64,000 nt of DNA from Cyclobacteriaceae bacterium (GTDB lineage Bacteria > Bacteroidota > Bacteroidia > Cytophagales > Cyclobacteriaceae): assembly GCA_947458475.1 (NCBI GenBank), contig CANGZP010000003.1, positions 1-64,000 of the forward strand. The letters run 5' to 3'. The position numbers were made by a program, and so were the translations under genes. Under the pieces are notes generated by a model, which was not told where the DNA came from, did not search any database, and worked only from the letters and a program-made list of their open reading frames with translations. Within the stretch, counting starts at the first letter, position 1; the number at the start of each line of letters is the position of its first letter. Positions 23,979 to 31,649 of the stretch are shown in pieces.

Positions 23979-25076
23979 ATGTTCAATTTCTTTAAGAAAA
24001 AGACAGAAACTAACTCTAATTACCTTCCTCTCAAAGTCAGAGAGGTAGTGAAGGAAACTTCAGATACCGTTACCATATATTTTGAACAACCCGAACCCTA
24101 TTTGGAATACTTGCCCGGGCAATTTTTAACGGTGGTGTTGGACTTGGAGGGCAAAGAACAACGCAGATCTTATTCCTTGTGCACCTCTCCTTTTGTAGAT
24201 CCTTTTCCAGGTATTTCTGTGAAGCGAGTTCCCAAAGGTTTGTTTTCCAATTACCTGAATGACAAGATATTTCCTGGAAAGACCTTAAACGTCCTCAGGC
24301 CAATGGGGAACTTTACCACCCCCTTTCATTCCAAAAACCGCCGTCATTTCTTTCTAATTGCTGGAGGTAGTGGCATCACACCGATGATGGGATTGCTGAA
24401 GTCCGTGTTGGTGAACGAGCCTGAATCGCGCATTACCTTGATCTACTGCAGCCGTAAGGAAGAGGAAATCATCTTTGGTGCCCAGCTGCAACTTCTAGAA
24501 AAAGCGAATGCAGATCGCTTGACCGTTATCCATAACTTGAGTCAACCGGCTGATTCCTGGACTGGTCTTCGTGGGAGACTTTCCGCCTCGGTTTTGAAGG
24601 AGCTATTTACGCAAGCCGAGTACGAGCCGCGCTATCAGGAGGAGTACTTTATCTGCGGTCCAGAAGGACTGATGCAAACGACCCAAAATGTATTGGAGGA
24701 GTTGTCGGTTCCAAGTGAACGGATTCACAGCGAGAGCTTTTTCTCGGCTGCTGCCGAACAAGCAAAAGTGGAGGCCAAGGCCGGTATCACTGCTGGCCTA
24801 CTTTCTCGAGACGTAAGCATCTTGGTGGAAGGGGAGGAGCATTTGGTGACGGTAGATCCCGGGAAAACGATTTTGGAAGCCGGCCTTGCAGCAGGTCTAA
24901 ATATGCCTTACAGCTGTCAAAGCGGGCTTTGCACCGCTTGCCGAGGCCGTCTACTTTCCGGTCAAGTAAAAATGGATGAAGATGCGGGCTTGAGTGAAAA
25001 TGAAATCGCAGATGGCTATGTGTTGTGCTGCGTTTCTAGACCTCAATCTGAGGAAATTCAAATCCGAATCGAATAA
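23979..25076 (+). CDS. Ferredoxin reductase-type flavoprotein fused to a C-terminal 2Fe-2S ferredoxin (PaaE/Hmp-like)
   Basis: The 365-residue product starts MFNFFKKKTETNSNYLPLKV. The FAD domain has R62-R-S-Y-S66, the NAD(P)-binding part has GGSGITPMMG and CGPEG, and the C-terminal plant-type ferredoxin has cysteines C313, C318, C321 and one at 350/351. The order FAD-NAD-2Fe2S matches PaaE and other oxygenase reductases. It moves electrons from NAD(P)H through FAD to the iron-sulfur cluster and then to an unknown acceptor. The stop overlaps the next start (TAATG at 25074-25078), so it is coupled to the membrane protein downstream. No oxygenase component gene is adjacent. Confidence 0.9.
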   Translation: MFNFFKKKTETNSNYLPLKVREVVKETSDTVTIYFEQPEPYLEYLPGQFLTVVLDLEGKEQRRSYSLCTSPFVDPFPGISVKRVPKGLFSNYLNDKIFPGKTLNVLRPMGNFTTPFHSKNRRHFFLIAGGSGITPMMGLLKSVLVNEPESRITLIYCSRKEEEIIFGAQLQLLEKANADRLTVIHNLSQPADSWTGLRGRLSASVLKELFTQAEYEPRYQEEYFICGPEGLMQTTQNVLEELSVPSERIHSESFFSAAAEQAKVEAKAGITAGLLSRDVSILVEGEEHLVTVDPGKTILEAGLAAGLNMPYSCQSGLCTACRGRLLSGQVKMDEDAGLSENEIADGYVLCCVSRPQSEEIQIRIE

Positions 25077-25564
25077 TGGAAAAAGACGAATTAAGGACGC
25101 TATACCATCGAACGGAGCGGTTTACTGTGTTGGTGTTACTTCTTGCACTGCCTGCATTTGGGATGGTTTACTTGTACCAGCAATCGGGAAGTCTAACAGG
25201 TTTGGCGACGACACTTCCCCCTTGGATTTCTTATAGTTTACTTGGATCAGGTGTTGCTGTTTTGGGTCTTCAATACCTTTTATTTCATCAAAAAATAAAG
25301 AAATCTTTTCAGCAAGAATCGCTTTTGGAAAAAGTGAAGCTTTACACTACTGCTACCAAGCAGCGCTTTGGATTTCTTTTTTTAGTATCCCTTGTAAGTA
25401 CTAGTGGACTTCTCCTAACAGGATCTCCAGGTTTTGTTTTGCTTTTCACCCTGACTCTCGTGTTTTTTTCCTTAGGCAAGCCCTCTCCGGACCGGATGGT
25501 GCGCTTGATGAAGTTGAAAAAAGAAGACCGGGAACTTCTTACTGAAATTTCCCGGCCTGCTTAG
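25076..25564 (+). CDS. Small polytopic membrane protein coupled to the reductase
   Basis: This 162-residue protein has four hydrophobic helices: near 17-34, 50-66, 98-114 and 118-134. No motif identifies a family. Its start overlaps the stop of the ferredoxin reductase gene by one base pair of the TAATG junction, which implies co-production. A membrane partner or unrelated housekeeping protein are both possible. It faces the ECF sigma operon convergently, with 25 bp between them. Confidence 0.7.
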   Translation: MEKDELRTLYHRTERFTVLVLLLALPAFGMVYLYQQSGSLTGLATTLPPWISYSLLGSGVAVLGLQYLLFHQKIKKSFQQESLLEKVKLYTTATKQRFGFLFLVSLVSTSGLLLTGSPGFVLLFTLTLVFFSLGKPSPDRMVRLMKLKKEDRELLTEISRPA

Positions 25565-25589
25565 TTGGTTTAGCCAATTGAGGCGATTT

Positions 25590-26516
25590 TTAATTTGTTA
25601 TTGTGATGTTTCCTGAGGTGACATTGCCTCGCACGGTGTTGGCGGCATTATTGTTGATGTCCAGAGTCTTTTCTTTAGTGGCATTCCCAACACGCAGGTT
25701 TCCAGAGGCTGCCTTTAGCGCGTAGTTAAAGTCTCCAAGGTTTGAAGGGGTTTGTACCGTAAAGTTGCCCGAGGTGCCATTAAATTGGGTCTTCGATCCC
25801 AAGCCAGCGTTGACGGCAGTCAAGTTCCCTGAAGTGATTTTTGTTGCGCCCAGTTCCTTCACATTTTCCAGTTTGGCATTCCCGGAAGTAAGTTGGACAT
25901 CCAGTTGGCTTCCGATGTTTTTTGCGGTAAAATTCCCGCTTGTGGAACCATAGTTGACTGTGCCTTGGATGCCGTCTATCGTGGTATTTCCTGAGGTCAA
26001 TCTAGCGGTTACATTTCCGTCTATGGCGTTGGCGAGTAGGTTGCCCGAGGTAGCGGTTAGGGTAAGGTCGCCCTTAATTTGAGTAGCGGCTACATTCCCT
26101 GAGGTAAGCTGCAAGGTAGTCAGTTTCGATTCTAGATTTTGTATGCTAATTTCTCCAGAAGTGCCTCTTACCTGAAGCGCAAGTGCTACTGGCCCGGTGA
26201 TTTTGATATATCCCTTGTTTTTGCTGTTCCAATTGTATTTGCCAGTGCCATTCTTGTAGCTGATTTTGAGAACATCCCCCACCGTCACGAATACGATGTC
26301 TTGGTCGGTCACATTGGATGCTAAGTAGGCTTCGACTGTTACTTCGGCCGAGGATCCCCCTACATAGCTGACGTCTAGCCAACCGCTTTCTACTTCGATT
26401 TCTTTGATGTTGGGGTATTTTTTGTTGGTATTGACCACTACATTCTGGGCAGTAGCCCAGGTCGTGGAGGCGAGCAGGAGCAAGGCAAGTAGACTTGCGT
26501 AGGTATAGTTTTTCAT
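25590..26516 (-). CDS. Secreted DUF4097/adhesin-type beta-helix protein with TSGN repeats
   Basis: The ATG at 26516 gives 308 residues with a signal peptide (MKNYTYASLLALLLLASTTWATAQ). An in-frame ATG at 26549 overlaps the preceding gene and spoils the signal. The mature protein contains at least nine repeats of about 19 residues centred on TSGN or ASGN (for example LQLTSGNVAA, LTATSGNLLA, ARLTSGNTTI), the pattern of the DUF4097/DUF2807 (GIN) right-handed beta-helix. It is the last gene of the sigma factor operon, 10 bp after the barrel gene. Cell-surface or periplasmic location is expected; function is unknown. Confidence 0.82.
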   Translation of the reverse strand: MKNYTYASLLALLLLASTTWATAQNVVVNTNKKYPNIKEIEVESGWLDVSYVGGSSAEVTVEAYLASNVTDQDIVFVTVGDVLKISYKNGTGKYNWNSKNKGYIKITGPVALALQVRGTSGEISIQNLESKLTTLQLTSGNVAATQIKGDLTLTATSGNLLANAIDGNVTARLTSGNTTIDGIQGTVNYGSTSGNFTAKNIGSQLDVQLTSGNAKLENVKELGATKITSGNLTAVNAGLGSKTQFNGTSGNFTVQTPSNLGDFNYALKAASGNLRVGNATKEKTLDINNNAANTVRGNVTSGNITITN

Positions 26517-26526
26517 AGGAATTCGG

Positions 26527-27567
26527 TTAGTCAAAGATGATGATGCCAAAAGTGATTGGATTTAATGCAGGGCCCTTGCCAGGTTGAAAGAATTCGTTCA
26601 GGTCGTATGTACTAAAAAAGGCGAGATCCTTACCAATTCCAATTTCCCCACGTAATCCATAGCGAAGGTTTTCCAGGTAAAGACCGGTATTTACCTTTTC
26701 GATGCGATCTGTAGAACTGCCTGGTTCCTCGTACACAAATTTGGATCTGCCTCCCAAGCGATAGCCCACATAGGGGCCCGCTGCTAAGGACACGCCTTCT
26801 TCAGTTTTGCCCAAATTGACCTTTAGTAAGGTCATGGCTGTGAGGTAGGAAGCCGATAACTTGCTCTTCACACCTGTGACATCGGTGCGCTCCACAAAGG
26901 AAATTTGATCTTGGCCCCGTACAGCTTGGAAGTCTCGGTTTTCAAACTTGAAATTGTACCACTGGAAACCCAAACCAAAGTTCCAATGAAATCCTTTGGC
27001 AAGACGCTGAGAGGCTACCCAATTCAAGCCTACATTCCAACTTCCCCATCCCTTGGCCGCATAGGGCTGGTCGGATGTAGGGAAGCTTTTGTCCTTGATG
27101 AAGTTGTTGATACCCAAATCGATGTTAAAATCAGTTTTTAAACCAGGATCTTTTTTCTCTTTTGGGTCGGTTTGGATTTTCACTTTGGTGTCCAGTCCAG
27201 ATTCGTCCACCAGGACACGCATGCGTCCAACACGCACTTCAGTTTCCGCACCATTTTCATTGACACGAACAACTTCTTTTACCGAGCCATCCTTTTTGTG
27301 GATTTCTACCAGGGTCACTTCCCCGGTTTCTTTGTTTTCCTTGATGCCTAGTTCACTGATGATTTGGTTGATGTTCATCAACTTGAGCTTTTCAAAATCC
27401 TCGGTGGATTGCACCATAATCACGATTCTGCCAGCTTTACCAAACTCGATCACCACGCTGTCCTTGAGGACGAGGTGTTTTTTATCGAGAAGTTGCTCTG
27501 GGCGTTCTGTTGCCATGGCCACTTGAACCAGGCCTAAAAAGGCGAGTACTAGAACTAGTTTTTTCAT
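26527..27567 (-). CDS. Outer-membrane beta-barrel protein of the ECF sigma operon
   Basis: This 346-residue protein has a signal peptide (MKKLVLVLAFLGLVQVAMAT), a charged N-terminal domain of about 130 residues and then a C-terminal barrel of amphipathic strands (WGSWNVGLNWVASQRL, FHWNFGLGFQWYNFKF, LRGEIGIGKDLAFFSTYDL) ending in an aromatic-rich strand with a final FGIIIFD. It should insert in the outer membrane. Position between the anti-sigma-like gene and the DUF4097 gene points to a shared envelope role. Confidence 0.75.
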   Translation of the reverse strand: MKKLVLVLAFLGLVQVAMATERPEQLLDKKHLVLKDSVVIEFGKAGRIVIMVQSTEDFEKLKLMNINQIISELGIKENKETGEVTLVEIHKKDGSVKEVVRVNENGAETEVRVGRMRVLVDESGLDTKVKIQTDPKEKKDPGLKTDFNIDLGINNFIKDKSFPTSDQPYAAKGWGSWNVGLNWVASQRLAKGFHWNFGLGFQWYNFKFENRDFQAVRGQDQISFVERTDVTGVKSKLSASYLTAMTLLKVNLGKTEEGVSLAAGPYVGYRLGGRSKFVYEEPGSSTDRIEKVNTGLYLENLRYGLRGEIGIGKDLAFFSTYDLNEFFQPGKGPALNPITFGIIIFD

Positions 27568-27602
27568 TGTTTATTGTGTTTATGAATAGTTTGGTTTTGT
27601 TT

Positions 27603-28379
27603 TTATTGCTTACCTGAGGAGGATTCCCTTCTGCTTGTAAGTGAAGAAAAAAGGCGCTCCTTTTTTTCTTGGATTTCTTCATATCCTTCATCCAATTTGC
27701 CCAATAGTCCTTCTACTTGTCCGACAGCCTTACCGAGTTCAGTCACTAGATTTTTTTCTTTTGGAGCCACTTTTTCGAGTCCATCCGAATAGATCCGGAT
27801 GCGATAGGATCCACCTTCTTCTGCTAGCGTTTCATTGGTCGAAGGAGTGAGACTTGATCTGGTTTCTGCTAGGGCAGCAGCTGGACTGCGAACCGGTTCA
27901 GGGGTACTACTAGGTACTACTTCTGCTGTGAATACAGGAATACTAGCAGGAACGACCTCGGTTTGTGTAATTACTTCTGCCACAAAGGTGTTGGGATTCC
28001 GTTGCTGGGTTTTTATTCCAGTTTGAACAGGTTTACTAGTTGCAATAACGCTGCTCATCGAGGACTGCTCTTTTTCAGCCTCAACAGTCGAAGATGGGGT
28101 CACTGGAATAGTAGTTCCTACTTTAGGATTAATTTCTCGCACCTCTGCTAAGGGGGCTTGTATTTCGGGCTGCTGCTTTGTTGACCAAAATAGGAATGCA
28201 GCACCAAGAACAAGGGATATCGCAGCCGCAATCGCCAACCAGGCATTCCTCTTTTTTGGAGCTTGCTTGGTATCTAGTTGACTAGCCAAGGTATCCCAAG
28301 CAGCTAGGCTAGGGGTTTCCTGGTGATTCTCGAGTTTTTCTCTAAACACTCGATCCAATACTTCGTCTGATTTAGCCAT
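27603..28379 (-). CDS. Anti-sigma factor-like membrane protein
   Basis: This 258-residue protein has a cytoplasmic N-terminus with the motif REKLENHQETPSLAAWDTLASQL seen in Bacteroidota proteins paired with ECF sigma factors (shown here as positions 13-35), one membrane helix (about 47-65, LAIAAAISLVLGAAFLFW) and a long Thr/Val/Pro-rich periplasmic part. It overlaps the sigma gene by 8 bp, which supports a sigma/anti-sigma pair. No zinc-finger ZAS motif is present. A role as the regulator of the preceding sigma factor is inferred from position and topology. Confidence 0.72.
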   Translation of the reverse strand: MAKSDEVLDRVFREKLENHQETPSLAAWDTLASQLDTKQAPKKRNAWLAIAAAISLVLGAAFLFWSTKQQPEIQAPLAEVREINPKVGTTIPVTPSSTVEAEKEQSSMSSVIATSKPVQTGIKTQQRNPNTFVAEVITQTEVVPASIPVFTAEVVPSSTPEPVRSPAAALAETRSSLTPSTNETLAEEGGSYRIRIYSDGLEKVAPKEKNLVTELGKAVGQVEGLLGKLDEGYEEIQEKKERLFSSLTSRRESSSGKQ

Positions 28380-28944
28380 GCGTAATTTTGGTTTGGAGTT
28401 GAAGACTCGTAATTTTTTCTTTTAACACGCTTCGTGCGCGGTTGAGTTGTGACTTGGAGGTGCTTTCAGTGATTCCGAGAAGCTCCCCGATTTCTTGATG
28501 CGAATACCCTTCGATCGCAAACAGGTTGAAGACTGTTCGGTAGCCCAAGGGCAAGCTTTGGATTAACTCCATCAATTCTGCTACTTCCAGCTGGTTTAGG
28601 TCTTCGGCAACAGGTTCTTGCATTTTTTCCGCGTCCTCCAAAGAGACGGACAGGCTAAGGGAGCGATTGTTTCGAATGGCCATCAGTGCTTGGGTGACCA
28701 CAATTCGTTTCATCCATCCCTCAAAACTCCCTTTTCCTTGGAATTGGGAAAGCTTTTCAAAGATTTTCATAAAGCTTTGGATCATCACATCCTCGGCTTG
28801 TTCTTGATCTTTGAGGTACCGCAGGCATATCGCCATAAATCTTCTCGAATAGGTATCGTAGAGCTGACGCTGGGCTTGCCTCTTTCCAGAGAGACATCCC
28901 GAGATCAGTTCTTCCTCATCGGAGAATTGGGGTGATAAATGCAT
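28372..28944 (-). CDS. ECF-type RNA polymerase sigma factor
   Basis: This 190-residue protein has sigma region 2 (QLYDTYSRRFMAICLRYL, then AEDVMIQSFMKIFEKL) and region 4 (LPLGYRTVFNLFAIEGYSHQEIGELLGIT with SQLNRARSVLK). It lacks the extra-domain of starvation or carbohydrate-utilisation sigma factors and is not next to a SusC/SusD pair. It heads a four-gene operon: sigma, membrane anti-sigma-like protein, outer-membrane barrel and DUF4097 repeat protein. An envelope-related regulon is inferred. Confidence 0.93.
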   Translation of the reverse strand: MHLSPQFSDEEELISGCLSGKRQAQRQLYDTYSRRFMAICLRYLKDQEQAEDVMIQSFMKIFEKLSQFQGKGSFEGWMKRIVVTQALMAIRNNRSLSLSVSLEDAEKMQEPVAEDLNQLEVAELMELIQSLPLGYRTVFNLFAIEGYSHQEIGELLGITESTSKSQLNRARSVLKEKITSLQLQTKITHG

Positions 28945-29070
28945 TTGGTTTAACTTTCAAAAGGTAGATGCAGCTGAACAAGGAAAGGTTGCAGGCAGGT
29001 AGAAAAATTTTTCAATTTTCTTTTTTCCTTACTAAAAGATACGAAAGAATCGTGGCGGTGGCTGAATGAA

Positions 29071-29490
29071 TTAGAGCGAAAAAATAAAAAACAGAAGGGC
29101 TACGGCAAGGATAAGAATCATCAGTTGCGACTTTTCTTTAAACTCCACGGCAACTTTAGGACGGCGCAAGACAATTATTGCTAGGCCTATTCCAAAAAAT
29201 TGAAGCAATAGACTCACTCCATTCAATGGGCCCATGGGGGCGTCCAACAAACGCAACTGGGTGTTGAGCAGGGAGACTGTCCCCAATAAAATGCCCGTAA
29301 TTCCAAAAAGGAAGGCACGTTGAAGCAGGACGGGTTCAGGTAAGGCGGACCATTTCATAAAGTAGGGGCTATTACGCAAAGGTAAATAAAGTACCGATAT
29401 CAAGGCTATCGAGAGGAATCTGTCCAATTCCCTAGCGATTTGCTTTTCTTTTTTCGAAGTAACTGCCAATCTCAACCCCAGAAAGGGCAT
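29071..29490 (-). CDS. Small polytopic membrane protein overlapping polX
   Basis: This 139-residue protein has four hydrophobic helices (near 26-39, 57-72, 90-106 and 122-138). The ATG at 29490 overlaps the end of polX by 59 bp; the next ATG is at residue 45, which would lose the first helix, so the longer form is preferred with caution. No family is recognised. It is probably translated from the polX mRNA. Confidence 0.55.
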   Translation of the reverse strand: MPFLGLRLAVTSKKEKQIARELDRFLSIALISVLYLPLRNSPYFMKWSALPEPVLLQRAFLFGITGILLGTVSLLNTQLRLLDAPMGPLNGVSLLLQFFGIGLAIIVLRRPKVAVEFKEKSQLMILILAVALLFFIFSL

Positions 29491-31132
29491 TGAGGGTGAG
29501 CTCCTTGGTTAGTCCTCCCTTTCGGCCGATCCAAACTCCATACTGCATGTCGGCATAGCCTTCCATCTCGTGCGCATCCGGATTGATGGAGAGCATGACT
29601 CCTTGTTCCATCGCGTAGCGAACCCATCGCCAGTCCAGGTCCAATCTCCAGGGATTGGCATTGATTTCGATCACTACCTGCTTGTCGGCACAGGCATCGA
29701 TGATGGCTTTGTGGTCAATGGGATACCCCTCTCTTCGCAGCAATAACCTTCCGGTCGGGTGCCCCAAGATCGTGGTGTAGGGGTTGTGAATAGCGGTAAG
29801 CAAGCGGTCTGTGGCACGCTTGAGGTCCATGTTGAGTACCGAATGCACGGAAGAAACAATGAAATCAAAGCTTCGCAAGACTTCAGCCGGGTAGTCCAAA
29901 CTCCCGTCGGGAAGGATGTCGGATTCGATGCCTTTGAAGATGCGGAAGGGGGCCAATTCTTGATTGAGCGCATCGATTTCTGAATGCTGCTTGGCTACTT
30001 TTTCGATTTCCAGGCCGCCCGCATAGCTCGCCGTGCGGCTGTGATCGGAGATGCCCAGGTACTCGTATCCCAAGGCTTTACAATGCTCTGCCATTTGCCT
30101 CAAACTATGCTTCCCATCGCTATAGGTGGAATGGTTATGGAGGATGCCTTTGAGGTCACTGTTTTCGAGTAGCGTTGGCAGCGTGCCTGCCTTTGCCAGC
30201 TCCACTTCGCCCATGCCTTCGCGCATTTCTCGAGGGATAAACTGTAAGTTGTTTTGCTGAAAAAACGCTTCCTCACTTTCAAATTTCGATTTTCGAATCA
30301 ATTCCCCCACCGTTTCCTGCTCGTTGACCCAAGTACCGAGGTGGGCTTTGGAGGCTACGAAAAGTAGTTCCTTGGAAGCCAATTCCTCAAGTTTGCAAAA
30401 GTGAATGACGAGTTGCAGCTCGGGCTCTTCCAACTTTCCTCTCCAGGTCATCGGGCCAGAATGGACCTTGTTCCAAGTGATGCCTGCCAGTTGCATCAAG
30501 CTGGATTTAATTGGCTGTAGGTCTGCCGCTGCCAGCAGGTATTCTCCCTCAGCAATAATTTCTAGGCGACGGGCAAAATCACCCACTACCCGCACCTGAG
30601 CTCCAGGAAGCTGTTGTTGGAGTTGAATAGCCAAGGAATCGATGGTTTCTTCGATATCTGCATAGAGCCATTTTCCGGAAGTAGAAGCCTTGAAAAGTAG
30701 GCTTTGGATGATGGTTTTTTGTGTTTTCTCCCCAAAACCCTTCGTTTGGGCTACTTTTCCACTTTGGCAGGCTTCCATCAGCTCGTGTGTGGAGGTAAGC
30801 CCAAGCTCCTTCCACAAGACCTGCACTTTTTTTGGACCCAGGCCTTTCACTTGCAGGATCTCCAAGACGCCTGTGGGAGTTTGCTCCAGCAGTGCGTCCA
30901 GCGTGGAAAAGCTCCCGCTGCTTTTGAGGGATTGAATGGCATCAAGGATGCTTTTTCCGATTCCAGGAACCTGCGACAGTTCCTGCTCGCTTAGCTCCAT
31001 AATATCTCCTTCTATACGCTCCAAGGCATTCAATCCTCCTTGATAGCCTCTGATTTTAATGGGATTTTCCTCGTGAAGTTCCAGAAGCTGAATGCACAGC
31101 TTGAGTCGGTTTAAAATAGCCTTGTGGTCCAA
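29432..31132 (-). CDS. polX: PolX-type protein: HhH, degenerate polymerase X and PHP domains
   Basis: The 566-residue protein begins with TTG (31132-31130), since a stop lies five codons upstream and the first ATG is at residue 45. Helix-hairpin-helix motifs (SQVPGIGKSIL, LQVKGLGPKKVQVL) occupy about 50-115. The polymerase core (about 160-315) has VVGDFARRLEIIAEGEY where active PolX has GSxRR...GDxD, so the catalytic aspartates appear replaced; the third position reads VIHFCK instead of VDLR. The PHP domain (about 330-560) is intact, with HNHSTYSDG, GISDH, GIESDIL, SSVHS, HPTGR and NPDAH metal ligands. Nuclease activity in DNA repair is therefore more likely than synthesis. Confidence 0.88.
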   Translation of the reverse strand: MDHKAILNRLKLCIQLLELHEENPIKIRGYQGGLNALERIEGDIMELSEQELSQVPGIGKSILDAIQSLKSSGSFSTLDALLEQTPTGVLEILQVKGLGPKKVQVLWKELGLTSTHELMEACQSGKVAQTKGFGEKTQKTIIQSLLFKASTSGKWLYADIEETIDSLAIQLQQQLPGAQVRVVGDFARRLEIIAEGEYLLAAADLQPIKSSLMQLAGITWNKVHSGPMTWRGKLEEPELQLVIHFCKLEELASKELLFVASKAHLGTWVNEQETVGELIRKSKFESEEAFFQQNNLQFIPREMREGMGEVELAKAGTLPTLLENSDLKGILHNHSTYSDGKHSLRQMAEHCKALGYEYLGISDHSRTASYAGGLEIEKVAKQHSEIDALNQELAPFRIFKGIESDILPDGSLDYPAEVLRSFDFIVSSVHSVLNMDLKRATDRLLTAIHNPYTTILGHPTGRLLLRREGYPIDHKAIIDACADKQVVIEINANPWRLDLDWRWVRYAMEQGVMLSINPDAHEMEGYADMQYGVWIGRKGGLTKELTLNALSGVEIGSYFEKRKANR

Positions 31133-31250
31133 AATTTTTATTTTTTAGCGGGTTTTCAACACAAATGTTGACAAATATAGTTTCAATTTAAACGCCTTAG
31201 AACTAACTTTCCTTGAAACAAGGGGGGAATTAACAGGTAAAGAAAGTAGC

Positions 31251-31649
31251 ATGCAGTATTGGATCGTAAAAACGGAGCCCAGCACCTATTCTTGGAATGA
31301 TTTGGAAAGCAAAGGGGAGGATACCTGGGATGGGGTGCGGAATTTTCAGGCTAGAAATTTTTTAAAGTTGATGCAGGTTGGAGACCTAGTATTGCTGTAT
31401 CATTCGGGTGCCGAAAAAGCGCTTGTTGGCCTTGCGCAAGTGAGCCAAGAGTCCTTTCCTGATCCTCAGGATGAAGCTTGGGTGGCTGTGAAACTCAAAG
31501 CGATTCAGCCCTTATCCAACCCAGTAACTTTAAGTCGCTTGCAGGCCGAGCCCAGCTTGGCTGAAATTTCCCTACTCAAGCAGTCCCGCCTATCTGTCCA
31601 TTCCCTAAGTGAAGCTGCATATCAGTTGATCCATTCCTTAAGTACATGA
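31251..31649 (+). CDS. EVE domain protein
   Basis: This 132-residue protein opens with MQYWIVKTEPSTYSWNDL and contains WDGVRNFQARNFLKLM and GDLVLLYHSG, the EVE domain hallmarks. EVE belongs to the PUA-like fold and binds modified nucleobases in DNA or RNA; stand-alone versions are common and their exact ligand is usually unknown. The TGA stop overlaps the next ATG (ATGA at 31646-31649), so it is coupled to a secreted protein gene, an odd functional pairing. Confidence 0.88.
   Translation: MQYWIVKTEPSTYSWNDLESKGEDTWDGVRNFQARNFLKLMQVGDLVLLYHSGAEKALVGLAQVSQESFPDPQDEAWVAVKLKAIQPLSNPVTLSRLQAEPSLAEISLLKQSRLSVHSLSEAAYQLIHSLST

Noticed and set aside
25600-26400. TSGN-coding repeats as a CRISPR or DNA tandem repeat
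   Set aside because: The repeats are at protein level, differ in DNA sequence and are in frame within a secreted protein gene.
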